Assembly (NCBI GenBank): GCA_019114985.1
Contig: DXEM01000030.1
Coordinates: 1-35,729 of the forward strand
Length of the DNA stretch: 35,729 nt
Direction: 5' to 3'
Source: Candidatus Anaerostipes excrementavium
Lineage (GTDB): Bacteria > Bacillota > Clostridia > Lachnospirales > Lachnospiraceae
Shown here: piece after piece, positions 26,401 through 34,782 of the stretch
How positions within the stretch are numbered: position 1 is the first letter of the stretch
Layout of the letters: each line of letters begins with the position of its first letter
Made by a program: the position numbers and the translations under genes
The notes under the pieces: generated by a model
What the model was told of the DNA's origin: nothing
The model's input: only the letters and a program-made list of their open reading frames with translations
The model's database searches: none

Positions 26401-26617
26401 GCTGAATGATTATTTTATTACGGTTCCGGGGGAAGAGAAGCGCAGAAGGAAAGATATCCGTTTCATTCGGCATATTGATCAGAGCAAAGGCAGCCGTTTT
26501 TATGAACTGAATGAGATTACAAGAGAAAAATACAGGGATGCGGCATTTGCATCCATGGAACGATATCAGTTGAAGAGAAGTATGGTGGATTTTATAAAAC
26601 CAATGATAGAGGATTAA
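23483..26617 (+). CDS. Large uncharacterised helical-repeat protein (DUF5717-like)
   Basis: A soluble protein of about 1044 residues with no catalytic motif I recognise. A short helical start is followed by a beta-rich module at about residues 65-170 (KITVKREGWGYMEGRIRVQG, FFHLPVYLERIPEDG, VLDIEVTFEEN). The rest is predominantly alpha-helical repeats of TPR/HEAT-like character, ending in a mixed domain with basic KRRRKD. I recall similar proteins annotated DUF5717 in Lachnospiraceae; this was not checked. ATG 23483 is chosen, with AAGGAG 13 bp upstream; an in-frame TTG at 23459 would add 8 residues. It is 3 bp before the next gene and leads the cassette, probably as a scaffold. Confidence 0.7.
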   Translation: MSEQLQSFAEMVKEDKDRAKALFFSETFKKEYLENDTKRQDVYHQLLMGRNREQILEEFLITAELKEPVRLTAAKRKYQIFQWNLDDPLKITVKREGWGYMEGRIRVQGNFLSAAEEGFTGEDFEDGFFHLPVYLERIPEDGSICHVIFETVHDVLDIEVTFEENLEEKIKLERSKQKKMFQAYIDFCTGRIEQDEYEKRESQILNQMPAGLEHSKIYQLARLHIGILAGEKEIESRLKDAGHMVAEEDPASVRGYYAYLNALLYRTKEAVEQAAGMIRRLREIEPSNGFLLWLLLNLDSSIAYDGKLQLAKMKEVYQQGDRTKLLLFEACCLFGESPELLHRLEAFEMDVLEFAAKEELLNDKLIQRICFLISREKVFSEGLLWLLVCIYEEYPMTNVLQGICALLIQGNYMEPDCHPYYEKALEEGIQLIGLQEAFLRTIPEDQYPMLPKEVLTYFSYSNTLSRHEQSCLYANVIKNRRRYQGVFANYEEIIFPFLAEELKKGHLNQHLSLLYHYYFEELLENEETADDLGNILFYKELCCSQEFLKKIAVFQRQKRQPDLKFLKGTTVYVEIMDPKAMMVFFDREENRYIGSVSYQLRPLWSKEQIRAYCQKCSGLNEHYLLYKSLEFLQKEQLTKEDFPEVTAVAECGSLEEGCRQEIFEKILNYYWKNGKDNELKEALMYVDWRKLPPKNRIHMIEYFIAGGLHDEALKGIQQYGYHFLRPDLLKEVTVHALTTLSNRKLDMLIGMCSRAFEHGQYNIEIVGYLQKYFKGSREQMIKVWEAGYEVGMYHNSFTEEVLRSCIRDGIGEEEFPVFSRYLMEDGMNRELADAVLVEYVDYACRSKKELPEQFYEQIGRKIDAGKKDSVYQGLYLEYYKGKKLGSRQKDRLEKIKEMQIQTGDIFPALFEFTDVLELPKYLFAQTFIEYQAAEGLQMMFHYAFSRGKQWRELPMKELFPGYYVTTAVIFADELNDYFITVPGEEKRRRKDIRFIRHIDQSKGSRFYELNEITREKYRDAAFASMERYQLKRSMVDFIKPMIED

Positions 26618-26620
26618 AAG

Positions 26621-27655
26621 ATGCAGACAGGATTACATTTTGAGCATGGACAAGTTTATACCTATGTCATAGAGGGAAGCAGGGCATCGGAAAAAGAACC
26701 GTTGACGTATGAAAGCTCCTGGACGGATTATATGTCTGAGATTTTAAAAGATGGAGCAGACGGAGTGTTTGGGATCGTAATAGATCAGCTCAATCCGATT
26801 GCGGTCAAAGAGGCACAAGAGCTGTCTGCACAGCTTGGAGGGGAGGGAACAGTACGCCTCTATACAAAAGAAAAAGCGATTGTCGGCATGGTACGATTCC
26901 AGCGGAATGATCTAAGGAGAGGCAATACGGCGGTCTTTGACTATAGTGAGGAACAGTTCGCCTATTATGACGTAAGAGAAAAATCCGGAAAGATCATAGT
27001 AGAGAAACAAGATTATACGCAGATGATGGAGCAGGCCAATTCCAAGAACGATAAAGATCGATTGTTTTCCGAGATCATCCGGAAAGTGTTTGCACGAGGC
27101 GTCACATCTACCGTTTACCTGTGCGGCATCGGATTTGAAGGAGAGTGGTTTCAGCAGGCAACGAGGATTTTATGCCGGGGAAGAAGAGTTTTTATGGGAA
27201 ATCATCTGTTCGCCTGCGGCGCAGCTTATCTGGCAGGGCAGGAGAGTGGATTTGAAGCGGAGAATGCTTGCCTGATTACAGAGAACATGACGGTATGTCA
27301 GATTGGACTTACATTGTATCATCACGGAAGAGATGTTTTTTATCCGCTGCTTCCGGAAGGAAGAGCCTGGTTTGAGGCAAAGGGAGAGATGGAGATTTTT
27401 GTTTCCGGCATTACAAAATTGATCTTTGAACTTCGGACAAAAGAAGGGAGAAAGACGGCTTCCGTATGCATGCCGCTGTCAGGAATCAAGAAGAACAAAG
27501 ATTTCGTATATAAGCTGAAAATACAGGGAGAATATATTTCCTCTGAACGGTGCAGGATTAAGATAACCGATGAAGGATTCGGAAGTCTGCGTCCGTCCAG
27601 CCATCAGGTATGGCAGCAGGTGATCCGTCTGGAAAGGAGTGAATCCCATGAGTAA
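26621..27655 (+). CDS. Degenerate Hsp70/actin-fold protein (DUF5716-like)
   Basis: A 344-residue protein whose layout follows an Hsp70 ATPase domain with decayed motifs. Residues 50-90 (FGIVIDQLNPIAVKEAQEL, then VRLYTKEKAIVGM) parallel the Hsp70 stretch that begins VITVPAYF-D-QR-A and ends NEPTAAAL-Y. Residues 104-118 (AVFDYSEEQFAYYDV) match VFDLGGGTFDVS with GGGT replaced. Residues 164-206 (VYLCGIGFEGEWFQQATRIL, then ACGAAYLAG) match the adenosine motif and AxGAA helix. The N-terminal DLGTTNS hairpin is missing. A beta-rich C-terminus (about 240-335) sits where the Hsp70 substrate domain would be. It probably does not hydrolyse ATP. It is 3 bp after the large gene and overlaps the next by 8 bp. 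Confidence 0.7.
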   Translation: MQTGLHFEHGQVYTYVIEGSRASEKEPLTYESSWTDYMSEILKDGADGVFGIVIDQLNPIAVKEAQELSAQLGGEGTVRLYTKEKAIVGMVRFQRNDLRRGNTAVFDYSEEQFAYYDVREKSGKIIVEKQDYTQMMEQANSKNDKDRLFSEIIRKVFARGVTSTVYLCGIGFEGEWFQQATRILCRGRRVFMGNHLFACGAAYLAGQESGFEAENACLITENMTVCQIGLTLYHHGRDVFYPLLPEGRAWFEAKGEMEIFVSGITKLIFELRTKEGRKTASVCMPLSGIKKNKDFVYKLKIQGEYISSERCRIKITDEGFGSLRPSSHQVWQQVIRLERSESHE

Positions 27656-28448
27656 AATCGTTTTATGTGAGACCCAGGAAGCCCCATATCCGTATCGAAT
27701 CGAAAAGATCCGTCAATCTTTTGCAAGTTATGAAGAATTGTGCTATTTGCTGGAACATTATATGATATTTTTCCTGATGAAAGGAATCGATTTCCGAATG
27801 AAATCTTATATGAAGGAAACTTTGGGAATTGCTTTGGAGAATGAAGATACCGTACAGCAGATGAAAGATATCATCAATTTTCGAAATTATTTTACAGCGG
27901 ATGAAAAACAGCAGTTTCAGCAAAAACTTCGAACGACATATCTTTATTCCGCGGCAAAAAAGCAAAAGCTTCTTGCAGATTTGTATTTGGAGCATCATCA
28001 GTATTTGAGCGCAATGAAATGCTATCAGACCCTGGGAAGATCAGCAGGACAGTTCTCCGGAAGAGAACAGCTTGAGATCTTATATCACCTGGGCTTGTGC
28101 CAGAGCAGAGCCTTTTGTTTTGAGGAAGCGAAAGAATCGTTTCGAAAAGCATTGTCCATAAAGCAGAAGAAAGAAGTACAGGAAGCCTATTTTATGGTAT
28201 CCTATCTTCAGGGAGATTACAGCTCATTCGTAGAAGACGGGAAGAAAATCTCATTTTCGGAAGAGCGCTGCAAGACCATTTATGATAATATAAAGCAAAG
28301 AGAGGAAGAGATCAAAGAACAAGAAGAATTTGTCAAATTGCGAAAAATCGATTACCATAGAAAGAAAGCGGATGACGTTATGACAAGACGGCTGACAAAA
28401 GCAGTATTGGAGAGATGGAAAGATGAATACAAGAGAGAGATTGTTTGA
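27648..28448 (+). CDS. Uncharacterised TPR-like protein
   Basis: A 266-residue, almost wholly helical protein. Residues about 100-200 look like two or three tetratricopeptide repeats (KLLADLYLEHHQYLSAMKCY, ILYHLGLCQSRAFCFEEAKE with SFRKALSI). A charged coiled-coil segment follows (about 205-240, KQREEEIKEQEEFVKLRK). No enzyme motif is seen. ATG 27648 has AAGGAG 8 bp upstream, and an in-frame GTG at 27639 overlaps that site. It overlaps the Hsp70-like gene by 8 bp and the next gene by 26 bp, so the four cassette proteins are probably made together and may form one complex. Confidence 0.7.
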   Translation: MSKIVLCETQEAPYPYRIEKIRQSFASYEELCYLLEHYMIFFLMKGIDFRMKSYMKETLGIALENEDTVQQMKDIINFRNYFTADEKQQFQQKLRTTYLYSAAKKQKLLADLYLEHHQYLSAMKCYQTLGRSAGQFSGREQLEILYHLGLCQSRAFCFEEAKESFRKALSIKQKKEVQEAYFMVSYLQGDYSSFVEDGKKISFSEERCKTIYDNIKQREEEIKEQEEFVKLRKIDYHRKKADDVMTRRLTKAVLERWKDEYKREIV

Positions 28449-29421
28449 AGATCTGGGAAATGCCAAAGAAATGCTTTTGGAGGAACGATTTACAGTTCTC
28501 TATGAGGAGGAAATCGCGGAAATCCGGGCAAAGAAAGAGGATCTCAAGATAATAGAGAATCTGGATGAGGAGACGGCAAAAGAGGTAGAGGAAAAAGCAA
28601 GGCTTTATCATCGTGCCTTTGCAAGGAATTTCTATGACGAATCAAAAGGGCGTATCAGCGATGAGGAGTTTTTTCCTTTGTGGGAAAGAGAAGAAGAGGT
28701 GATGACGGGACTGCAGACGATGCAGTCTTTAGAGGGAGAGAAAAAGCAGCTGGAAAAAGAGCTTGATGTTGTCTCAAAAGAAGAAAGCATGCTGAAAAAT
28801 AGAACGGAAGATGCTGTTTCCGTGCGGGAAAACAAACAGGTCATTTTTCGGTCTTTTGTCTGCATGGCAGTTACAGCGCTTGTATTGGCAGTCATTGCCG
28901 TTTTCTATTTTGAACTGCCTGTCCGCAGCTTTTTGTGGCAGATCGCCGCTGTTGTTATCGTCGTGTTTTTGTGCCTGACGATTCTGTATCAGAATAAGAA
29001 AAAAGCCATGGAGGCGGAGAAATTCTATCGAATGATGAGCGGCCATAAGCATAGTTCCAGAGCACGCCTGGAATCAGATTTTCAAGACATTGCGAATGAT
29101 TTGAAATTCTATTATGAAAAATTCGAGGTACTGCTTTCTTATATTTCCGAAGAGCAGTGGAATTTGTTTGAATTTTGTATGCAGATTTCATCCAGACTGC
29201 GATTATGTGAAGATATGAAAGAATCCGGGGACGAATTGGTCGATGTGTTAAATAAATGTGGATTAAAGCAGGCAGAGAGCTGGCTGTATTATCCAAAGGC
29301 ATTGTTCGATGTTCCTAAGAGGATCACATGCCGCGAGCGGCTGGATGACAGGGAGAATCTTTGTGCACAAAGACTGATGCGGCACGAAAGAGAAATTGAA
29401 AAGAATAAAATTGACATATAG
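28423..29421 (+). CDS. Uncharacterised coiled-coil protein with two transmembrane helices
   Basis: A 332-residue protein. Residues about 1-125 are a charged helical or coiled-coil region ([39 protein letters not shown]). Two adjacent hydrophobic helices follow at about 144-163 and 170-189, joined by a short ELPVRS turn, so both flanking parts should face the same side, probably the cytoplasm. The C-terminal half (about 190-332) is helical and charged. No known domain is recognised. It overlaps the TPR-like gene by 26 bp and ends 10 bp before valS. It is the likely membrane anchor of the cassette. Confidence 0.65.
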   Translation: MNTRERLFEDLGNAKEMLLEERFTVLYEEEIAEIRAKKEDLKIIENLDEETAKEVEEKARLYHRAFARNFYDESKGRISDEEFFPLWEREEEVMTGLQTMQSLEGEKKQLEKELDVVSKEESMLKNRTEDAVSVRENKQVIFRSFVCMAVTALVLAVIAVFYFELPVRSFLWQIAAVVIVVFLCLTILYQNKKKAMEAEKFYRMMSGHKHSSRARLESDFQDIANDLKFYYEKFEVLLSYISEEQWNLFEFCMQISSRLRLCEDMKESGDELVDVLNKCGLKQAESWLYYPKALFDVPKRITCRERLDDRENLCAQRLMRHEREIEKNKIDI

Positions 29422-29431
29422 GAGTTTTAAA

Positions 29432-32071
29432 ATGAAAAAAGAATTAGAAAAAACTTATAATCCGGGCGAGATTGAAGATCGCTTGTACCGGAAATGGCTG
29501 GACAACAAGTATTTCCATGCGGAAGTGGATGAGGAGAAGAAACCTTATACCATCGTGATTCCGCCTCCGAATATTACCGGGAAGCTGCATATGGGTCACG
29601 CACTGGACGAGACGTTACAGGACATCCTGATCCGTTTTAAGAAGATGCAGGGTTATAATACCCTGTGGCAGCCGGGAACTGACCATGCCAGCATTGCGAC
29701 GGAAGTCAAGATCATCAATGCTCTGAAAGAAGAGGGAATTGAAAAAGAAGATCTGGGAAGAGAGAAGTTCTTAGAGCGCGCCTGGGAGTGGAAAGAAGAA
29801 TACGGAGGAACCATCGTAAGCCAGTTGAAGAAATTAGGCTCTGCCTGCGACTGGGACAGAGAAAGATTTACCATGGACGAGGGATGTTCCAAAGCTGTTC
29901 AGAAAGTATTTATTGAGCTTTATAAAAAAGGATATATTTACAGAGGATCCAGGATCATCAACTGGTGCCCGGTATGTCAGACTTCGATTTCCGATGCGGA
30001 AGTAGAATACGAAGATCAGGCAGGACATTTTTGGCACATTAAGTATCCGGTTGTTGGAAGTGATGAATATCTGGAGATTGCAACTACACGTCCGGAGACT
30101 ATGTTAGGAGATACAGCGGTCGCTGTTCATCCGGAAGATGAACGTTACGCTCATCTGGTAGGAAAGATGCTGGAACTTCCGCTTTGCGATCGTCAGATTC
30201 CGGTTGTTGCGGATGAATATGTTGACCGGGAATTCGGAACCGGAGCCGTTAAGATTACGCCGGCCCATGATCCTAACGATTTTGAAGTCGGGAAACGTCA
30301 TGATCTGGAAGAGATCAATATCATGAAGGATGATGCGACGATCAACGAAAATGGCGGAAAATATGCCGGAATGGATCGTTATGAGGCAAGAAAAGCCATC
30401 GTAAAAGATCTGGAAGAACAGGGATATTTGGTAAAAATCAAAGATCATGAGCATAATGTCGGAACCCATGACCGCTGCGGATCTACGATTGAGCCTATGG
30501 TGAAGCCGCAGTGGTTCGTTAAGATGGACGAGCTGGCAAAACCGGCCATTGAGGCAGTGAAAAACGGTGATTTGAAGTTCGTGCCGGAGCGTTATACAAA
30601 GACATATCTGCACTGGCTGGAAAACATCAGAGATTGGTGTATCTCCAGACAGCTGTGGTGGGGCCATAGAATTCCGGCTTATTACTGCGATGAATGTGGT
30701 GAAATTGTCGTAGCAGAAGAGAAACCGGAAGTTTGTCCGAAATGCGGATGTAAGCATTTGACTCAGGACGAAGATACCCTCGATACATGGTTTAGTTCTG
30801 CGCTGTGGCCGTTTTCTACTCTGGGATGGCCGGAGAAGACGCCGGAGATGGACTATTTTTATCCAACCAACACGCTGGTAACAGGATATGATATTATTTT
30901 CTTCTGGGTTGTCCGTATGGTATTTTCCGGCTATGAGCATACAGGAAAATGCCCATTTGATACCGTATTGATCCATGGACTCGTAAGGGATGACCAGGGA
31001 CGAAAGATGAGCAAATCTTTAGGAAACGGAATCGATCCTCTGGAAGTCATCGATCAGTATGGAGCGGATGCTCTGCGCTTCACCCTTGTAACCGGAAACG
31101 CACCGGGCAATGATATGCGTTTTTACATGGAGAGAGTAGAAGCCAGCAGAAACTTTGCCAATAAAGTATGGAATGCTTCCAGGTTTATTATGATGAATAT
31201 GGAGCAGGCAAAATTTGATGAGGTAACTCTTGAAGATCTGACCAGTGCAGATAAGTGGATTTTGTCCAAATTAAATACATTGGCAAAAGACGTCACAGAG
31301 AATATGGAAAAATATGAACTGGGAATCGCAGTTCAGAAATTGAATGATTTCTTATGGGAAGAATTCTGTGACTGGTACATTGAGATGGTAAAACCGCGTC
31401 TGTATAATGATGAGGATCAGACAAAAGCAGCTGCTTTGTGGACGCTGAGTACAGTTCTTACAGAGGCGTTAAAACTGCTTCATCCATATATGCCGTTTAT
31501 CACAGAAGAAATCTACTGCAATCTGACAGAGGAAGAATCCATTATGCTGGCAGAATGGCCGGTCTTTAAAGAAGAATGGAATTTCAAAGAAGATGAAAAG
31601 GCTGTAGAGACGATCAAAGAAGCGGTACGGGGAATCCGAAACATCCGCGCAGAGATGAATGTATCACCAAAGAAAAAAGCGCAGGTATTTGTCGTATCTG
31701 AAAACAAAGAAGTGCGGGATATCTTTGAACAGGGCAAAGTATTCTTCGGAACTTTAGGATATGCAAGCGAAGTCATCATCCAGAGTGATGAGACAGGTAT
31801 CGAAGAAGACGCGGTTTCCACGGTTATTCCGGAAGCTGTGATTTATATGCCATTCGCTGAATTGGTAGATATTGCCAAAGAAAAAGAGCGTCTGTCCAAG
31901 GAAGAAAAACGTCTTCAGGGAGAGATCAAGCGATGCGAGGGAATGCTTGGAAACGAGCGTTTCGTAAGCAAAGCTCCGGCTGCGAAAGTACAGGAAGAGA
32001 AAGATAAACTGGCAAAATATCAGCAAATGTTAAGCCAGGTAAAAGAACAGCTGACACGATTCAATAAATAA
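29432..32071 (+). CDS. valS: Valyl-tRNA synthetase
   Basis: An 879-residue class I aminoacyl-tRNA synthetase charging tRNA-Val, with editing of threonyl-tRNA. It has the HIGH motif as HMGH (53-56, after PPPNITGKL), the CP1 editing domain ([20 protein letters not shown]), a zinc-type CDECG-CPKCGC knuckle, KMSKS (525-529), the anticodon-binding domain and the C-terminal coiled-coil arm ([19 protein letters not shown]). Length is typical. ATG 29432, with AGGAG at 29420-29424, is the start; an upstream in-frame ATG at 29396 overlaps the previous gene. No T-box leader precedes it; it appears to be transcribed with the cassette. Confidence 0.97.
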   Translation: MKKELEKTYNPGEIEDRLYRKWLDNKYFHAEVDEEKKPYTIVIPPPNITGKLHMGHALDETLQDILIRFKKMQGYNTLWQPGTDHASIATEVKIINALKEEGIEKEDLGREKFLERAWEWKEEYGGTIVSQLKKLGSACDWDRERFTMDEGCSKAVQKVFIELYKKGYIYRGSRIINWCPVCQTSISDAEVEYEDQAGHFWHIKYPVVGSDEYLEIATTRPETMLGDTAVAVHPEDERYAHLVGKMLELPLCDRQIPVVADEYVDREFGTGAVKITPAHDPNDFEVGKRHDLEEINIMKDDATINENGGKYAGMDRYEARKAIVKDLEEQGYLVKIKDHEHNVGTHDRCGSTIEPMVKPQWFVKMDELAKPAIEAVKNGDLKFVPERYTKTYLHWLENIRDWCISRQLWWGHRIPAYYCDECGEIVVAEEKPEVCPKCGCKHLTQDEDTLDTWFSSALWPFSTLGWPEKTPEMDYFYPTNTLVTGYDIIFFWVVRMVFSGYEHTGKCPFDTVLIHGLVRDDQGRKMSKSLGNGIDPLEVIDQYGADALRFTLVTGNAPGNDMRFYMERVEASRNFANKVWNASRFIMMNMEQAKFDEVTLEDLTSADKWILSKLNTLAKDVTENMEKYELGIAVQKLNDFLWEEFCDWYIEMVKPRLYNDEDQTKAAALWTLSTVLTEALKLLHPYMPFITEEIYCNLTEEESIMLAEWPVFKEEWNFKEDEKAVETIKEAVRGIRNIRAEMNVSPKKKAQVFVVSENKEVRDIFEQGKVFFGTLGYASEVIIQSDETGIEEDAVSTVIPEAVIYMPFAELVDIAKEKERLSKEEKRLQGEIKRCEGMLGNERFVSKAPAAKVQEEKDKLAKYQQMLSQVKEQLTRFNK

Positions 32072-32083
32072 AAAATCATATAA

Positions 32084-32127
32084 AAAAGACGCGGTCCTTG
32101 CAAAAAATATGTAAGGGCCGCGTTTTT
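32084..32127. terminator. Bidirectional terminator between valS and the LacI-family gene
   Basis: A long stem centred on GACGCGGTCCTTGCA and TGTAAGGGCCGCGT (with G-T pairs) is flanked by A and T tracts on either side (32083-32087 and 32123-32127). It starts 12 bp after valS and can also stop the convergent minus-strand gene. Confidence 0.8.
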
Positions 32128-32174
32128 GTGGTTTAAAAAACTTCTGATGGAATAAACAGCCTCCGGGTGATTGA

Positions 32175-33218
<1,044 letters not shown>

Positions 33219-33220
33219 TT

Positions 33221-33226
33221 ATTATA
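33221..33226 (-). promoter_or_regulatory. Extended -10 of the LacI-family gene
   Basis: On the minus strand TGTTATAAT carries a consensus TATAAT (33226-33221) with a TG one base upstream; there is no clear -35. Predicted start near 33214, leaving about a 30-nt leader. Confidence 0.5.
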
Positions 33227-33260
33227 ACAGATTCTTTCAGTAAAAGGAAATAAAATAAAA

Positions 33261-33301
33261 TTAGTAAAACTTAAGTAAAAAACTATTGCAAAGTTTACTA
33301 A
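33261..33301. repeat. Inverted repeat flanking the transporter -35, candidate repressor operators
   Basis: TTAGTAAAACTT (33261-33272) and AAGTTTACTAA (33291-33301) are complementary apart from one extra T, with centres about 30 bp apart. The right arm overlaps the spacer of the transporter promoter. A palindromic ACTTAAGT (33269-33276) and further GTAAA/TTTAC repeats lie between. The arrangement suits a LacI-family dimer or tetramer but lacks the usual central CG. Confidence 0.4.
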
Positions 33302-33314
33302 AAAGTGTTACTAT
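33286..33314 (+). promoter_or_regulatory. Promoter of the transporter-galK operon
   Basis: TTGCAA (33286-33291), a 17-bp spacer and TACTAT (33309-33314) form a moderate sigma-A promoter 43 bp before the transporter start, overlapping the inverted repeat. Confidence 0.5.
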
Positions 33315-33357
33315 AAATTTACCGAAAGAAGACATCAATGAAAAACAGGAGGATATT

Positions 33358-34782
33358 ATGGAACAACAAACAAATAAGGTACCGGGAAGAGTAAAATATA
33401 CATTTGCTTTTGGTGCACTTGGAAAAGACTTAATTTACGGAATGATGGCTACATTTTCTATGATTTATTTTACGGATGTGCTGAAAGTGTCGCCGGGATT
33501 CGTAGGAATGGTATTTTTTGTAGCAAAATTATGGGATGCGTTCAACGACTTATTCATGGGAATGATCGTAGATAATACAAGAAGCCGATGGGGAAAATTT
33601 ATACCATGGCTGGTGATCGGAACTTTAGTAAATTCGATTGTATTCGTTACTTTGTTTACTGATTTCCATCTGACAGGAACAACACTTTGTATTTTCGTGG
33701 CAGTGATTTATGTGTTATGGGGAATGACTTATACGATTATGGATATTCCTTATTGGTCTGTAATCCCGAACCTGACATCAGATCCTCATGAACGAGAAGT
33801 CGTATCTGTACTTCCGAGAATCTTTGCAAGTATTGGTCAGTCATTGATTATCGCCGGTTTTGGTGTACAGATCATTGCTGCATTAGGCGGAGGATACATT
33901 GGATATCATAGATTTGCGGTAATGATTGCGGGAACTTTTATCTTTACGATCGGTGTTGCAGTTGTGAATTTGAAGGTAAAAGAAGATCATGCACCGAAGG
34001 CGAAAATATCTTTCAGAGGTGTATTTTCCATTATTAAGCAAAATGATCAGCTGCAGTCAGCAGTCGGCCTGATCCTTTTATACAACGTAGGAATTCAGTT
34101 TATCATGGGCGTAGCGGTATATTACTTTACATATGTGTGCGGAAATGCCAACATGTTATCTGCATTCATGATCAGCGCCTCTATCGCGGAAGTCGTCGGA
34201 TTGATTATTTTCCCAAAAGTGGCAAAAAATCTTTCCAGAAAAACATCATTTTTACTGGCCTGCATTTTACCGTTTATCGGATTAGCGCTTTTATTGATCG
34301 TTGGCTTTGTCAGTCCGGAAAATATTCTGCTCACAGCAATTTCCGGAATCATCGTTAAAACAGGTACCGGTCTGGAGCTTGGATGTGCAACCGTATTCCT
34401 GGCAGACGTGGTAGATTACGGAGAATATAAATTAAAAACAAGAAATGAATCCGTTGTATTTTCTCTGCAGACACTGATTGTTAAATTTACAGCGGCGCTG
34501 ACATCATTGTTTATCGGTTTTGCGTTGGAGAGAACCGGATATATTCCGGATGCAAATGCCGTGCAGTCAGCTTTGACATTAAATTCGATTCGCTTTTTGA
34601 TGTGTGCGATCCCGGCGGTTTCCATGCTGGCAGCATACGTTGTATATAAAAAGAGCTACAAATTAAATGACAGCTATATGAAGAACGTGATTGAAGTAAT
34701 AAGCAAAAGAAGAACAGAAAACCAAGGAAAGGAGAATGAGGAACATGGCAAACAGTACGACCCAGCTCATGGAACAGTTTAA
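33358..34782 (+). CDS. GPH-family (MelB-like) sugar:cation symporter
   Basis: A 474-residue membrane protein with about 12 hydrophobic helices, of the glycoside-pentoside-hexuronide symporter family. The family hallmarks are near the N-terminus: FAFGALGKDLIYGMM, YFTDVLKVSPGFVG and the cation/sugar-site segment AKLWDAFNDLFMGMIVDNTR with SRWGKFIPW. ATG 33358 has AGGAGG 8 bp upstream; an upstream in-frame start at 33286 lies inside the promoter and is rejected. Its C-terminus overlaps the galactokinase gene by 38 bp. The neighbour and the divergent repressor suggest import of galactose or a galactoside coupled to Na+ or H+. Confidence 0.92.
   Translation: MEQQTNKVPGRVKYTFAFGALGKDLIYGMMATFSMIYFTDVLKVSPGFVGMVFFVAKLWDAFNDLFMGMIVDNTRSRWGKFIPWLVIGTLVNSIVFVTLFTDFHLTGTTLCIFVAVIYVLWGMTYTIMDIPYWSVIPNLTSDPHEREVVSVLPRIFASIGQSLIIAGFGVQIIAALGGGYIGYHRFAVMIAGTFIFTIGVAVVNLKVKEDHAPKAKISFRGVFSIIKQNDQLQSAVGLILLYNVGIQFIMGVAVYYFTYVCGNANMLSAFMISASIAEVVGLIIFPKVAKNLSRKTSFLLACILPFIGLALLLIVGFVSPENILLTAISGIIVKTGTGLELGCATVFLADVVDYGEYKLKTRNESVVFSLQTLIVKFTAALTSLFIGFALERTGYIPDANAVQSALTLNSIRFLMCAIPAVSMLAAYVVYKKSYKLNDSYMKNVIEVISKRRTENQGKENEEHGKQYDPAHGTV

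Noticed and set aside
28423-29432. T-box leader for valS
   Set aside because: The region is coding sequence with consistent reading frame up to 10 bp before valS, and no specifier stem, T-box sequence or antiterminator is visible.
29411-29440. TTGACATATA just before valS as a promoter -35
   Set aside because: No -10 box could fit before the start codon, and the following bases are the ribosome binding site.
30104-30976. A 290-residue minus-strand open frame opposite valS
   Set aside because: It is a shadow of conserved valyl-tRNA synthetase sequence with no ribosome binding site or domain.
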